This document shows, piece after piece, positions 33,270-44,883 of a DNA stretch of 64,000 nucleotides (the stretch's first letter is position 1; each line of letters opens with the position of its first letter). The DNA lies in assembly GCA_910589415.1 (NCBI GenBank), contig OU342639.1:14950268-15014267 (forward strand), read 5' to 3'. Under the pieces are notes generated by a model. The model did not search any database and was not told the DNA's origin. It was given only the letters and a program-made list of their open reading frames with translations. The translations under genes were made by a program, and so were the position numbers. The DNA is from Malachius bipustulatus. Lineage: Eukaryota > Arthropoda > Insecta > Coleoptera > Melyridae.

Positions 33270-34260
33270 CAGGGTGCACCATGTATCCTTCTCTATATTG
33301 CTATCTCTTAACGCTAATAGATACAGGGTTGGTTAAACAAGTCCAAAGAAGCGCATTTTGTGGCCATCTCGAATCAGTCAAGACATACAAAATTGTGACC
33401 GTTCCTGAAATATCCTGAAAAAAACTGAAAAATCGAGATTTCTTATTTTTTCCATATCTTTTTTATTATTGGAGATTGATAAATAATTTTTTGTGGGCTT
33501 ACATAAGTCGACAATAGCTACCTATCTGACATTTCAAAAATTTTCAAAGCCTACTAGATCCCAGAGTTTTCATAGTCAACTTTCGTTTTTCTTATGGCCA
33601 CCATATTGTTTTTTATGTGGTTCGATATAAAAAAAATAATAAAAACCAAAAATTGTTGTATTTCAAAAAAATAATTAAAAAAAATTTTATTCTTCTTTAT
33701 TCTTTACAAAAAAGACAACTTTTTAGACCGAATTTCATAGATAAATTAAAAAACCATAAGACAAGCACTATTTCGGCGTATTTGAACAATATTGAGGTGT
33801 TTCGACGATTTTTTTTTTTGTTTTTCTTTGAAAAAAGATGAATAAAAATTAAAGAAAATTTTTTTTTGAAATTTATTATTTTTTGGTTTCCATTATTTTT
33901 TTTCATATCGAACGACATAAAAAAATAATATGGCGGCCACAAGAAAAACGAAAGTTGACTGTGAAAACTCTTGGATCTAGTCGGCCTTGAAAATTTTTGT
34001 AATGACAGATGGGTATCTCTTGACCCATCTGAGAAAAAATTATTTATTAATTTCCAATAATAAGAAAGATATGGCAAAAATAAGAAATCTCGATTTTTCA
34101 GTTTTTTCAGGATATTCCAGGAGCGGTCACAGATATCTTGTATGTCTTGACGGATTCGAGATGGCCACAAAATTGCGCATCTTTTCTCTAATTTAACCGA
34201 CCCTGTATCTCTTAGCGTTCAGGAGATAGCAATATAGAGAAGGATACATGGTGCACCCTG
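33270..34260. mobile_element. Fold-back element, copy 2 of the family at 16198
   Basis: TA duplications (33268-33269 and 34261-34262) flank ends CAGGGTGCACCATGTATCCT and its perfect complement. The arms of nearly 500 bp pair throughout: the cgttcctgaaatatcctg and actagatcccagagttttca phrases both appear inverted. The same phrases appear in the element at 16198-17015. This copy has the better-preserved ends. Minus-strand ORFs inside are translations of the arms, not proteins. Confidence 0.9.
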
Positions 34261-34631
34261 TATTTATGAAGAAGTAAAGATGTAACTTTACAGTACAAGA
34301 AGGTACCTCCGTATTATTTCTAACAACGGAACCCTATGTTTTTAAATATGACAAGTGACTTCTAAGTTCTAATTATTATACTTTATACTATATGGCGACT
34401 GTAACTGAATGGTGTAAGCATAGCGTGGAGAGTAGACCATGTATTGATTCATAGGACGATTGTTAGAAAACAGTTATTTTTGGAAGGAATCTAGAAAGAA
34501 ACCATGACTTAAAATAATTATTTTAGTAGCCTTGATTATGTGCCTGCCTTTTTTTCTAGACACTTCATTTAAAAGAAAGCTGTTCGGTCTTGACCTTTTA
34601 TTTGTTGATGATTTGTTTTTTGGAGTACAAG

Positions 34632-35062
34632 GGTTGAATTATTATACATAGGTTATTATAGTTGTCATGTTTTCTTTGATTCAACGGTTCCGCTACGATA
34701 AGGTTTGAATAGCGCGGGAGTGATTATCATTTTTCACCAATGAGCAAGACAAGATTCGACTGCCGTCTTCGAGCGCGAACAGATGAGCGAGCAGACCGCC
34801 GTTAATTATTTTTCATTTTGTGCAATTATTCCTATTTTGGGGAATTTTATTAGCTGTGTAACCGAAATCGTCGTGTTTGGTGAAGTTGCCGGAAGATTGG
34901 GATTCTCCAGGATCGAAAGAGGGCCCTCTTAAGCAACACATTGATCCAGCTATTAGGGTAAGTCGCAATCCAAATTTTGCAAGTTGGTGATTATTATAGT
35001 TTTATTTTTTTATTTATCATTATTGTGCAAAATCGAAGTTCGATTTAATTTGTAATCGAACA
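34632..35062 (+). mobile_element. Putative 5' LTR of the BEL/Pao element
   Basis: The right edge is defined by the primer-binding site that starts at 35066, with the LTR ending in CA at 35061-35062. The left edge near 34632 is inferred only from a short resemblance (ttgaattatta) to the sequence after the polypurine tract at 40855, so it is uncertain. A splice-donor-like gggtaagt lies at 34957-34964. No second copy of this LTR is found downstream. Confidence 0.5.
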
Positions 35063-35065
35063 TTT

Positions 35066-35083
35066 TGGTCCTTCGAGCCGGAT
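35066..35083 (+). promoter_or_regulatory. BEL/Pao primer-binding site
   Basis: TGGTCCTTCGAGCCGGAT begins with the required TGG, complementary to a tRNA CCA end, and lies 3 bp after the LTR CA end. This sequence is a common BEL/Pao priming site. Confidence 0.85.
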
Positions 35084-35446
35084 CGTTGAATCATAGATAT
35101 AGTTGCTATATTCGATAGTATAATTTATTATAAATATTTGAAATAATTTCGAATATAAAATTCGTTTTAATTTAGTTCAGCCTGCCTTGTATTCCGATTG
35201 CATCTTATCAGCGAAGCGAGCGTATCGCTCTGCTTAACTGAACGGAATATAGGTACCTAATATAATTATTAATATTAACCTTGAATTCCGAATTGTTTAT
35301 TTTGCCTTATTCGCGTCTATTATATTTGGAAAGATTTCTTGGCACATTATAGTTGATTGTCTAAGCTTTCTTATTGCATGCTAATCGTATAGTTTGGTGC
35401 CTACTGCTAATTATTTATTGAATTGTTCTTATAAACATTTGAAAAT

Positions 35447-38400
35447 TTGAATTTTGATTCTTTCGTTACAATGGCTAATGTTCAGAAAATTCTTCAGCAT
35501 AGGGCTGCAAGAGATGTTCATATCGATAGAATAAAGGAAATTTTCGCAGTCGCTGAAAGAGCTCGTGAAGATCAAACATATCACACAACATTTAAAATGC
35601 GTTACGCCAGTTTGGACGTATCATATAAATCGTTCGAAAGCTTTCATACGAAGATTATTCTTCTCGTGAGCCTCGGAGAAAATAGCGCTGCGGAACTCCA
35701 AGTAGAAAAGCGCGTTCAGGTAGAAGTGGATAAAAATTATTTTGCTAGTAAGACCATTTATCATGATTTGTTCTCCGTTGATAATGAAGCTCAAAATCGA
35801 TCTTCTCGTAACTCTGTCTCCGCATCTAGCAATGTGAAGCTTCCGAGGATCTCTCTGCCTTCATTCGATGGAACATTGAAACATTGGTCAAATTTTGTGG
35901 ATCTTTTCTCTTCACTGGTTGATAGCAATGAAGATTTGTCAGGAATCGAAAAGTTTCAGTACTTGATTAGTTGTCTTTCTGGTGAACCTTTGACAATTGT
36001 TAAAGGTGTTTCTTTGTCCAACGATAATTATCCCGTAGCGTTTTCAAATCTGAAGAAGAGGTATAATAATAAACGTCTTTTGGCAACATCGTTTTGGCAT
36101 GAAATAATCAATGCGCCTAAAATAGATAAGGAAAATCTAGTCGCTCTCCGTAATTTGATTAATACGTTTGCGGAAAACCTCGCGGCATTGGACGCACTAG
36201 GTTACGACGTCGATCGTTGGGATTTTCCTCTTGTTAATATTTTATTGGAAAAACTTGACACCCACACCCGAACTCGATTTGAATTGGAATTTAGTAAAGT
36301 TGAATCACCTACTTACCCTGACTTACAGTCATTCGTAACGAACCATTGTAAGGCGTTAGAAACGGTTGGTTTTGTTCAAAATTCAGTTGGAAATAGGAAA
36401 TTACATACGGGTTCGAGTACAACAAAACCTACTACGGGTATCTATCGTCGATCCTCCTTGCATGTGAGCGGTGAAAAAAATTCGGCAACTGAGTCATGCG
36501 TGGAATGTAAGGGTGCTCATTACATATCCAAATGCGCATCCTTTCTCTCGAAACCACCTTATGAAAGATTTTTATTCGCCAAACGGAATCGGTTGTGTTT
36601 AAACTGTTTGAGCAGTCTTCACAATCTGAAGAGCTGTACTGCCACATCAAGGTGTCTTAATTGTCAAGATACTCATCACACTCTGTTACACTTTAAAAGG
36701 AACTCAGTGGTGAACCAATTTCCTGCGGTCGGCACCACCGACCTGGTTGCTGATAACGTCAGTGCTGCTCCAGGTATTAAGTTGGAACCATCGATTCAAC
36801 AGTCTACCTTGGGTGCGATGACTGACGTTGTTAGGTCAAGTAATATCACTGTATTACTTTCGACTCTCGAACTGAAGGTTTTAGATGGAAGTGGAAATTT
36901 TCAGATCGTTAGAGGCTTGTTGGATACTGGCAGTCAAATATCTTTTATTACTTATGAATGTTGCAAACGTCTAGGTCTGCGCTACTCGAACATTGCACAA
37001 TCGGTGCGTGGTATTGGAGATTCGTCGATGGTCAGTCCAAAGGGAAAATTATTTTCTGTTATTCGTCCTGTGGATTTGCAAGAGCCCAAATTGAAGGTGG
37101 AATTTTTTGTATTACCCCGAATTTGTGCTGACATGCCAACTATTTCATTCCAGACTACAGAGTGGTCGCATCTTCACGGTCTGAAGTTGGCTGATCCTAA
37201 ATTTGATTACTCCAAGCAAATAGATATGCTACTCTCAGCAGACGTATACGCACGGATCTTACGTGACGGCAAAATAGAAGGTGGTCCTAATGATCCTGTT
37301 GCATTTAATACCAGCTTTGGATGGGTCTTAAGTGGTCGTATACAATGTCAATCTTTGTTATCTGCAAAGGCTGATTCGTTTGTGACATCGTTGATTGTTA
37401 ATTCGTTCCCTGAGCAATCTTTAGAAGCCACCCTAAAAAGGTTTTGGGAAATGGAATCTATTCCTTATGACATCGTTAGTTCTGCGGAAGATATGTTGTG
37501 CGAGGAATTGTATAAGAAAACTATCACAAGAAACACGGAAGGTCGTTATATTGTGTCACTACCCTTTCGTGCTGGAGTGAGTCCTTCATTGGAAGAGTCC
37601 CGAGGCCAGGCGATTCGTCGATTCTACTCGTTGGAAAATCGATTTTCGAAAAACGACAGCCTGCGGAAATCTTATAACGCGTTTATGCAGGACTACATGG
37701 ACTCGGGACACATGTGCCTTGCTTCCGAGGTGCAAAATCCTTCTCGTGTCTATTATATCCCACATCACTGTGTTTTTAAGATGGATGCTCCAACTCCCAA
37801 ACTTCGTGTTGTCTTTGATGCTTCAGCAAAGGCGCCTAGTTCCGTCTCATTGAATGACACTCTCTTGCCAGGGCCTAAACTTCAAGCAGATATCGCAACA
37901 GTGCTCCTTCGTTTTCGTCTTCATTCGGTAGTCTTTACAGCTGACATTCGCCAGATGTATCGCCAGATCCTTATCTCTCCTGACCAGAGAGATTACCAAA
38001 GAATTTTGTGGCGATTCTCCTCAAATGACAGTCTGCAGGAGTATGTCTTGAACACCGTGACCTACGGTGTTACATCTTCACCCTTTTTAGCACTGCGAAC
38101 TCTCAAGCAGCTAGTTCATGAGGAAGGTCATCGTTTTCCTTTAGCTGCGAAAATTATTTTGAATGATGAAATCTATGTTGATGATATCGTATCAGGTTGT
38201 GATACTTTCGAAGAAGCCAAAGTCATCATCGAACAGCTGGCGTTGCTGTTTGCTTGTGGTGGTTTTGAGCTTCGGAAATGGGCTAGTAATTGCCCATCAC
38301 TGTTAGAAAATATGCCTCATGATTACAAACAATTGCCTTTGAATTTTGATGAGGATTCGATTATCAAGGTTCTAGGCCTCCATTGGAACCCTCGCTTGGA

Positions 38401-40753
38401 CACATTTTCCTATAAAGTAAAGTCATCGTCAAAGGAATGTACAAAGCGTACTATTCTGTCGGAATTGGCTCGAATCTTTGACCCGCTGGGATTCCTAGCT
38501 CCCCTAACATTTTTTGCGAAGCATTTGATGCAACACTTATGGGCGTTAGGAATTGGTTGGGATCAGGTCCCTCCTGATGATGTCATCAGCCGTTGGGATC
38601 AATATAACGCGGAAACTTGTTATTTGTCGTCGTTGGAAATACCTCGTTGTTTGTCTGTCTTGGGTTGTTCGTATTGCGCCCTGCATGGATTTTCCGACGC
38701 CAGTGAGCGCGGTTATGCTGCCGTTGTCTATTTACGGGTTGTTGTTAAAGGGTGTACACCTAGGGTCTTCTTAATTTCAGCCAAGTCCAAAGTGGCGCCC
38801 ATCAAGCGAGTGTCGTTGCCCCGGTTAGAATTGTGTGCTGCTGTTTTGCTAGCAGATCTAATAAATTTTGTGAGTTCGACTTATAAGAATCTTCCTATTA
38901 GCAAAATTGTTGCCTGGTCAGATTCCACAGTCACCCTTCACTGGATCAAGTCATCTCCACATCGGTGGAAGGCGTTTGTTAGCAATCGAGTCTCTCACAT
39001 CCAAGAAAAGCTTAATCCCGCTAACTGGTATCATATTTCGGGCCGAGAGAATCCGGCAGATATTGCTTCGCGAGGTGCACTCCCATTGGCACTTCTTCAG
39101 GATCCTTTATGGTGGGCGGGGCCTCCATGGTTGTGCTCTTCAACCTTTTCAGAGCCAGTATCTTCACAACTGATTGACTCAAATGAAGAGGCGATCCTCG
39201 AGGAACGTACCTGCGTATTGCATTCTGTTTTGATCTCTGACCCCGTGTTATCGTTACTCGATAGGCATTCTAAGTTGGAGAAAATTCAGAGAATTATCGT
39301 GCATTGTATGAGGTTTATTTCCTCACTTCTACGGATTACGAATGAACGTCGTTCCGATTTCAAGATTAACAAAATTTATCATTGCTTCGTATCAGGCCAC
39401 GAGTCGATTAGTTCAGTTGAATATGACACCAGTTTGCTGATAATTTGTCATTTTGTTCAGCAAGCTGTGTTTTCCGAAGAAATAGTAAAATTGAAAAATA
39501 GTAAGCCTCTGCCAAAGTTTTTTCGTCGTCTTAATCCGTTCTTGGATAATATGGGTCTTATTCGAGTGGGAGGCAGGTTGGTTCACTCTCACCTGACATA
39601 TGATCAGAAGTTTCCCATTTTATTGCCTCGTCATCATCGTCTGACTTATTTGTTGATCGAATCGTTTCACAAAAGGCATTTACATCCAGGACTGCGAACA
39701 TTGCAGTTTCTCCTCTCCCAACAGTTCTGGATCTTATCGCCCAAGCGAGCCATTCGGCAAGTCTTAACAAAATGTCATCGATGCTTCAAAGTGAATCCTC
39801 TTCCCTGTCAGCCAATTATGGGTAATTTGCCAGCTGCAAGAGTTTCACAAGTTAAGCCGTTTTCCTGTGTGGGTTGTGATTTTGGTGGACCCTTCTATAT
39901 TACTCTCGGGAAGAGACGTGGCTCCAAGTCTCAGAAGGCTTATCTGTGCCTTTTTGTCTGCTTCGCCACCAAGGCAGTCCACCTTGAACTGGCATCAGAC
40001 CTTTCCGCGGAGTGTTTTCTTGCCGCATTTCGGCGATTTATTTCTAGACGAGGTCGATGTTCGAAAGTGTTTAGCGACTGCGGCACAAACTTCGTCGGAG
40101 CTAATAAGTATCTCGCAGATCTTATGCGTCAGGCAGTAGACATTGAAAGAATTGACTGGGTTTTCAATCCCCCTGCTGCCCCTCATTTCGGAGGACTTTG
40201 GGAAGGTGGTATTAAGTCTGTAAAATCTCACCTAAATAGAGTTATCGGAGATCAGATCCTCACCTACGAGGAGTTCTATACCGTGTTGGTCTGTATTGAA
40301 GCTGTTCTCAATTCTCGTCCGTTAGTTGAAATGAGTTCGGACCCTCATGATCTATCCGTGTTAACCCCGGGTCATTTCCTCACCCTGGAGCCATTAACGG
40401 CCATCCCAGATCATGATCTCAGCCATTTGAACATGTCTCATTTGAATCGCTGGCAGTTGCTTCAGCGGTTACAGCAAGACTTCTGGAAGCGCTGGCATTC
40501 CGAGTATCTTCATAGTCTTACACAACGGTCGAAGTGGCTGAAAGATGGAAGGCCATTACACGAAGGAGACTTAGTTCTCATTAAGGATGAGAAGGCACCT
40601 CCATTGCATTGGAAATTAGGTCGAGTTACTAAACTACACGTCGGTACAGATAGAGTTTCCCGTGTAGCGTGTGTTAAGACTGCAGATTCAGTCCTCACCC
40701 GGCCTATTGTTAAGCTGTGTCCTTTACCGGGTACAAGCGATTTTAGTCGATAA
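35447..40753 (+). CDS. BEL/Pao retrotransposon Gag-Pol polyprotein, intact
   Basis: A single open frame of 1,768 codons, a normal length for BEL/Pao. Domains in order: gag (SLPSFDGTLKHWSNFVDLF, the DUF1759 core, about residue 140), CCHC-like zinc knuckles from residue 351 (CVECKGAHYISKC, CLNCLSSLHNLKSC, CLNCQDTHHTLLH), aspartic protease with LLDTGSQ (Asp-Thr-Gly at 493), reverse transcriptase with FTADIRQMYRQI and YVDDIVSG (910), and RNase H with GFSDASERGYAAVVY (1084). Then come the integrase zinc-binding HHCC region and DDE core (CDFGGPF, FSDCGTNF at 1544, a glutamate at 1586), and the C-terminal DUF5641-like domain. Every catalytic residue expected is present and there is no stop. No envelope-like ORF is present. 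The start codon follows a 360-bp leader after the primer-binding site; the third codon-cluster Met (MANVQKIL, residue 9) is an alternative. Confidence 0.97.
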   Translation: MNFDSFVTMANVQKILQHRAARDVHIDRIKEIFAVAERAREDQTYHTTFKMRYASLDVSYKSFESFHTKIILLVSLGENSAAELQVEKRVQVEVDKNYFASKTIYHDLFSVDNEAQNRSSRNSVSASSNVKLPRISLPSFDGTLKHWSNFVDLFSSLVDSNEDLSGIEKFQYLISCLSGEPLTIVKGVSLSNDNYPVAFSNLKKRYNNKRLLATSFWHEIINAPKIDKENLVALRNLINTFAENLAALDALGYDVDRWDFPLVNILLEKLDTHTRTRFELEFSKVESPTYPDLQSFVTNHCKALETVGFVQNSVGNRKLHTGSSTTKPTTGIYRRSSLHVSGEKNSATESCVECKGAHYISKCASFLSKPPYERFLFAKRNRLCLNCLSSLHNLKSCTATSRCLNCQDTHHTLLHFKRNSVVNQFPAVGTTDLVADNVSAAPGIKLEPSIQQSTLGAMTDVVRSSNITVLLSTLELKVLDGSGNFQIVRGLLDTGSQISFITYECCKRLGLRYSNIAQSVRGIGDSSMVSPKGKLFSVIRPVDLQEPKLKVEFFVLPRICADMPTISFQTTEWSHLHGLKLADPKFDYSKQIDMLLSADVYARILRDGKIEGGPNDPVAFNTSFGWVLSGRIQCQSLLSAKADSFVTSLIVNSFPEQSLEATLKRFWEMESIPYDIVSSAEDMLCEELYKKTITRNTEGRYIVSLPFRAGVSPSLEESRGQAIRRFYSLENRFSKNDSLRKSYNAFMQDYMDSGHMCLASEVQNPSRVYYIPHHCVFKMDAPTPKLRVVFDASAKAPSSVSLNDTLLPGPKLQADIATVLLRFRLHSVVFTADIRQMYRQILISPDQRDYQRILWRFSSNDSLQEYVLNTVTYGVTSSPFLALRTLKQLVHEEGHRFPLAAKIILNDEIYVDDIVSGCDTFEEAKVIIEQLALLFACGGFELRKWASNCPSLLENMPHDYKQLPLNFDEDSIIKVLGLHWNPRLDTFSYKVKSSSKECTKRTILSELARIFDPLGFLAPLTFFAKHLMQHLWALGIGWDQVPPDDVISRWDQYNAETCYLSSLEIPRCLSVLGCSYCALHGFSDASERGYAAVVYLRVVVKGCTPRVFLISAKSKVAPIKRVSLPRLELCAAVLLADLINFVSSTYKNLPISKIVAWSDSTVTLHWIKSSPHRWKAFVSNRVSHIQEKLNPANWYHISGRENPADIASRGALPLALLQDPLWWAGPPWLCSSTFSEPVSSQLIDSNEEAILEERTCVLHSVLISDPVLSLLDRHSKLEKIQRIIVHCMRFISSLLRITNERRSDFKINKIYHCFVSGHESISSVEYDTSLLIICHFVQQAVFSEEIVKLKNSKPLPKFFRRLNPFLDNMGLIRVGGRLVHSHLTYDQKFPILLPRHHRLTYLLIESFHKRHLHPGLRTLQFLLSQQFWILSPKRAIRQVLTKCHRCFKVNPLPCQPIMGNLPAARVSQVKPFSCVGCDFGGPFYITLGKRRGSKSQKAYLCLFVCFATKAVHLELASDLSAECFLAAFRRFISRRGRCSKVFSDCGTNFVGANKYLADLMRQAVDIERIDWVFNPPAAPHFGGLWEGGIKSVKSHLNRVIGDQILTYEEFYTVLVCIEAVLNSRPLVEMSSDPHDLSVLTPGHFLTLEPLTAIPDHDLSHLNMSHLNRWQLLQRLQQDFWKRWHSEYLHSLTQRSKWLKDGRPLHEGDLVLIKDEKAPPLHWKLGRVTKLHVGTDRVSRVACVKTADSVLTRPIVKLCPLPGTSDFSR

Positions 40754-40842
40754 ATTAATCGTCATCCTTGTCCTGTTACAGCTTGCTTTTGTTTGTTTTT
40801 TTTTATTTTTTGTTTCTTTTTAATACGGGAAAATTTTGGAAA

Positions 40843-40854
40843 TTTTGGTGGGCG
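40843..40854 (+). promoter_or_regulatory. BEL/Pao polypurine tract, followed by no LTR
   Basis: The phrase ttttggtgggcgg is the usual BEL/Pao second-strand primer just before the 3' LTR. Only gaattatta after it resembles the proposed 5' LTR start; the rest of the LTR is absent. Confidence 0.65.
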
Positions 40855-41833
40855 GAATTATTAAATATTTATTAATAAATTTAAATATTTTTTTAATCCA
40901 GAAATATTTTTTTGTTTCTTTTTTTACAAAATTTCTCAAATTTCAGAAAAGAAAGCATAATAATTTACTGTGCTTCAGCTTAATTCTGTACTCCAAGATT
41001 CCACTTTAAAAAGTCCTTGCATGAGGTAAAGCTTCATCGTGTTTTTCAATCAGGAATTTTTTCTCGGGGTTAACAGAGAAGGAGAACAGATGACGTCAAC
41101 TAAAACAACCAAAACATTTTAGATTCCTTAGAAAAATATACATATTCCTACTTTCTCACAAAGGTGCTTGATTCTGCGCGATACTTAGACTGTGTATACA
41201 GCCGCGCTTGAGATAATAATTAAAAATAACTTTTTTATAAAGCCAATTGTTTATTGTTTGGAAAATAATAACAAAAAATAAGTAATATTCAATTATTAAT
41301 GTGACAAATAATACGAAATTGTAAAAATTAATGTAAGATATAGGTATAGACAAAAAAGTAAAAATCTATTATTTAACATAATGTAATAACAAATTGATTG
41401 TTGCTTTTAGTAAAATAAAATTATCTTGTAGTAAATAGTTCTTATACATAAAATAAGATTTACAAAAGGCGCTCTTCTGTTTGTATTATAGGAATAATTG
41501 TTTGTAAAATATGAACTGTAATAAAAAATCTATCTGTAAATTATTTCATTTAAAAGCCTATTTGTGTAAGAATGATTCAGAATCATATTTTCCCATCTAC
41601 TTAGGCGACCTGTCTGTTTTTCCTTTGTTGTCTGTAGCTTTTCCTATTTTGCGTGTCATTTCATATCAAATTAGGAAAGGCAAAAATAAATTTAATTTGT
41701 TGCCTTAAATAAATGAGAATTTCAGAAAAGCCAGTTTCATTCAACCTTACACCAAAACCGTTAAAATCTAAATCCGAGGAGCGTCTCGAAGCCGAAATCG
41801 TTATAAACGATTTATATCAATGAGCACAGTTTT
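40855..41833. other. No gene recognised
   Basis: Very AT-rich. I searched it by eye for the 3' LTR of the BEL element (for example the cgagcgcgaacagatgagcg and gggtaagtcgcaatcc phrases) and did not find it. Short ORFs here have no recognisable motif. Confidence 0.45.
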
Positions 41834-42219
41834 AGAAGTTAATAATAATAATAATAACATATTTATTTCCAACAAATGCATAAAGGCACCCAATTACAGG
41901 AAACAATTTAATATATACATACAAAAAAAATAAATAAAGACATGTGATAATATCTATTTTATGCATAAAATCATATACCTATAAGTATAAGAACAAGATG
42001 TCAGAGAAAATACAGGAGAAAGAAAATACAAAATACAAGACGGCTGCAACGTCAGCTCGATAGCGTTAATTGATCCTTAAATGCAGTCACTACGCGTCCC
42101 ATTGAATCGTAGTTAATGTCGCAGCGGCCCGATATTCTGTTAGCAATAGCACACATAACCACTAACGGTGACCTCGTCAATACATTTGTGTTACTGCGCG
42201 GGTTATAAAATATGTACGT

Positions 42220-43990
42220 CTATCTAGAATTGCATCGCGGAACAATGAATGACAGCATTGACAGCAAAAAAGAACAATCGATCTGGTTATGAACCAGCTT
42301 GTAGAGGAATTTAATACTAAGTTCCGCTCTTCTATCCTCCAAAGAACTCAAGCCGAATCTTGACAGCAGAGCTTCCTGACAAAAACCCCTAGGAGGATAG
42401 AGACCCCTAAAAGAGACATACTTTAGAAACTTCCTTTGAACAGACTCAAGAAGATCAATATGAACTTTATGCAACGGAGACCACACAATACACGCGTATT
42501 CCAGTTTACTTCTTATAAGCGTCGTGAACAAAGTCACCAATGTCCGTGTGTCCGACAGCTCTCTACCATTTCTGAAAATAAAGCCGCAAAGTTTGAAGGC
42601 GGCGGACACTACCTGAGAAATGTGCTCCGTGAAGCGCAGCTGTCGGTCAAATACAACACCCAGGTCCCGAACAGAGTGCGGTCTGGAGAGTAAGATGCCG
42701 TCTATCGAGTAGTCAAAATCAATATTACGGTGTTTTTTGGAGTAAGTCATGACGCCACATTTGGAGACGCTTAAAGAAAGGTTGTTTTCTCTGCACCACA
42801 GAGCCAAACGGTCAAGATTAAGCTGCAATCTCTCACAGTCCAACTGCGAGCAGACAGAGCTGAAAAGCTTTAAGTCATCTGCGTAAATAAGTTTCTCACA
42901 AGTGAAGACATCAACTATATCGTTAATGAACATAAAAAAGAGCAGGGGACCCAAGTTTGAACCCTGAGGCACCCCTGAAGTAGGAATGAATGTTCTAGAA
43001 GTGTAACCTCCATACTTAACTTTCTGTGTTCTATTCAAGAGGTAGGACCTTATAAGAGCAAGCAGAGGCTCCGAGAAGCCAAACAAGTCTAGCTTTTGCA
43101 ACAGTATGGGGTGGTCTATCCTATCAAAAGCCTTCTGGAAGTCGGTGTACACAGCATCCACCTGGCCACCACGATCGATAACATCCGATGTGTACTGAGT
43201 GAAAGAAACTAAGTTAGATGTTACAGAACGCCTCTCCATAAAACCATTCTGTTCCGCCGCCAGATAGCATTTGACAGATGAGTAAATACGATCAAATAAA
43301 ATGGACTCAAGAGCAAGCGAGCTCAAGAGCTGGGTGATGTCTATCCTCGGGGACCAATGGACAAGAAGATCGCTCTATCTCACAAATAAAGTTACTAAAA
43401 ACTAAATCTAAGATTACGTTAAAGTGGTTCGACACAGAGTTATATTGACGCAGGCCATTAAGTTGCATAAAATTATTTAACAAGGTATTAAGTCGATCTG
43501 GCCGGTTCGTGAAGAACTGCGGAGAGTTAAAGTCACCCAAAAGTAAAATTGGGCAGTTCTCAACAACAAAACACCTGCCAATTGACTCTAGGACCGATTC
43601 ATAAGTCTCCGCGGACGATCCAGGGGGAATATAGAGCAGAACAACAAGCAAAGTTTGATTAAAAGAAATCTCCAGCCTCAAGCACAAAATATCAACATTA
43701 GGTGCATTGAGATCAGGCACTTCAATTTGAGCGCAATGAAGGTTAGATTTAACAGCCATCAAAACTCCACCCCCCCTGGACAACCCCAAAGCCTGAAAAT
43801 TACGGTCACTGCGAAATACATTAAAGCTACTAGTAAATAATTCACTATTAGATACATCGCTCCGAAGCCACGTCTCAGACAAACATATGATATCGTAATC
43901 ACACAATAAAACATTTTGAAAGAATTCGCTAGTTTTGGTGTTCAAGCCTCTGACATTCTGATAAAATAAGTTAAGATGGTCTGACCTGTA
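42220..43990 (-). pseudogene. LINE ORF2, endonuclease fused to a truncated RT
   Basis: 43990-43307 encodes the endonuclease: NLFYQNVRGLNTK, YDIICLSETWL (catalytic Glu), SRGGGVLMAVKS, VLLYIPPGS, LLLGDFNSP (Asp and Asn) and DRHHPALE (final D-H-H). The frame then runs directly into a second one (43326-42220) that starts inside the reverse transcriptase: LAAEQNGFMERRSVTSNL, VYTDFQKAFDRIDH, SGVPQGSNLGPLLF and LIYADDLKLFSS, then the C-terminal region. The linker and the first reverse transcriptase blocks, perhaps 250 residues, are deleted, with a frame change at the junction near 43315. The two preserved parts are otherwise free of stops, so the deletion is recent. Confidence 0.88.
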
Positions 43991-44004
43991 ACTGGGTGAA
44001 CCAC

Positions 44005-44883
44005 TTAGTTTAAAGTTGTGATCTCGGGAACACCATTTTTGTAGCGAAGCTTCAAGTTCTTCTCTCCGCCCTCCGGTCTCACCCTCAGTTCGTCCTTGGC
44101 CCTCTTGTAGGCCTGCTGTTGCCTCGGTGTTCTATCAAATGAAACCGAGACGTGGTTGAACCGACCATGCTCCTTAAGCCTCTTTGACCCACGAACAAGT
44201 GTAGCCACATCACCCTCGCTGCCAAGGGATACCCTAATTGGTCGAGGGCGGGCGCCGCCACCAGAAACAAACCGGCCCAGCCTACGAATACTGGGCCGCA
44301 CGGTGATGTCGACACTTGGATCCAATGCGTTGAGAACATCTGCAACATCGCGCCACTCGCCATCCTCACGAAGTTGCTTTGGAGCGCCATCAGCTTGTTC
44401 AGGTAGGTTAAAAATTATTAAATTTTTGCTGCGTCTCTGACGTTCCATAACCTCGTGAACCACCTCTTCAAATAAGGAATCGGCACGCTCGTTCATTTGT
44501 TTTTGCTGTGCAAGAAGTGCTCTTAGATCTTTCAGTTGAGAGTCGAAATCGGGCTGAATTCGGACGAGAGCCGAATTAAATTCCTCTTTAATGTTCGAAA
44601 TAACGGCGTTCATGTTCTTAAAAGAACCCATATTATTAGAACAAGAATTACATACCACCTTGAAGCATCTTGACTTGGCTCGGGTCATTTTTATTTCAGA
44701 CTCAGCCAGGCCAACACAAGTTGAGTGCAGCGGACCCTGACATCCGTCACATTGAATCGTGCAAGATTTAGAGGAGTTGTTGCAATGTAGACAAGAACTC
44801 ATGGTAGGTATACTTAATTTAATGTTGCAATCGATCACAGTGTAGACACGGCAACTGCAGACACGGTCGGCGTTATCTTCCAC
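44005..44883 (-). CDS. LINE ORF1 with PHD-type zinc finger
   Basis: An open frame of 292 codons. Starting at the internal Met near 44802 it reads MSSCLHCNNSSKSCTIQCDG, with CQGPLHSTC and CFKVVCNSC, a C4HC3 PHD-like finger as found in ORF1 of several Jockey and CR1 lineages. A coiled-coil-like stretch follows (NIKEEFNSALVRI to RADSLFEEVVHEV), then RRSKNLIIFNLPE, the start of the RNA-binding domain, and a basic region. The protein packages element RNA. The first 27 residues before the internal Met are probably 5' UTR. The frame is intact, unlike ORF2 downstream, with which it slightly overlaps or abuts. Confidence 0.85.
   Translation of the reverse strand: MEDNADRVCSCRVYTVIDCNIKLSIPTMSSCLHCNNSSKSCTIQCDGCQGPLHSTCVGLAESEIKMTRAKSRCFKVVCNSCSNNMGSFKNMNAVISNIKEEFNSALVRIQPDFDSQLKDLRALLAQQKQMNERADSLFEEVVHEVMERQRRSKNLIIFNLPEQADGAPKQLREDGEWRDVADVLNALDPSVDITVRPSIRRLGRFVSGGGARPRPIRVSLGSEGDVATLVRGSKRLKEHGRFNHVSVSFDRTPRQQQAYKRAKDELRVRPEGGEKNLKLRYKNGVPEITTLN

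Noticed and set aside
33617..34170. ORFs within the fold-back element, including a 157-codon minus-strand frame
   Set aside because: They translate the inverted arms; the same sequence appears mirrored and is not protein-like.
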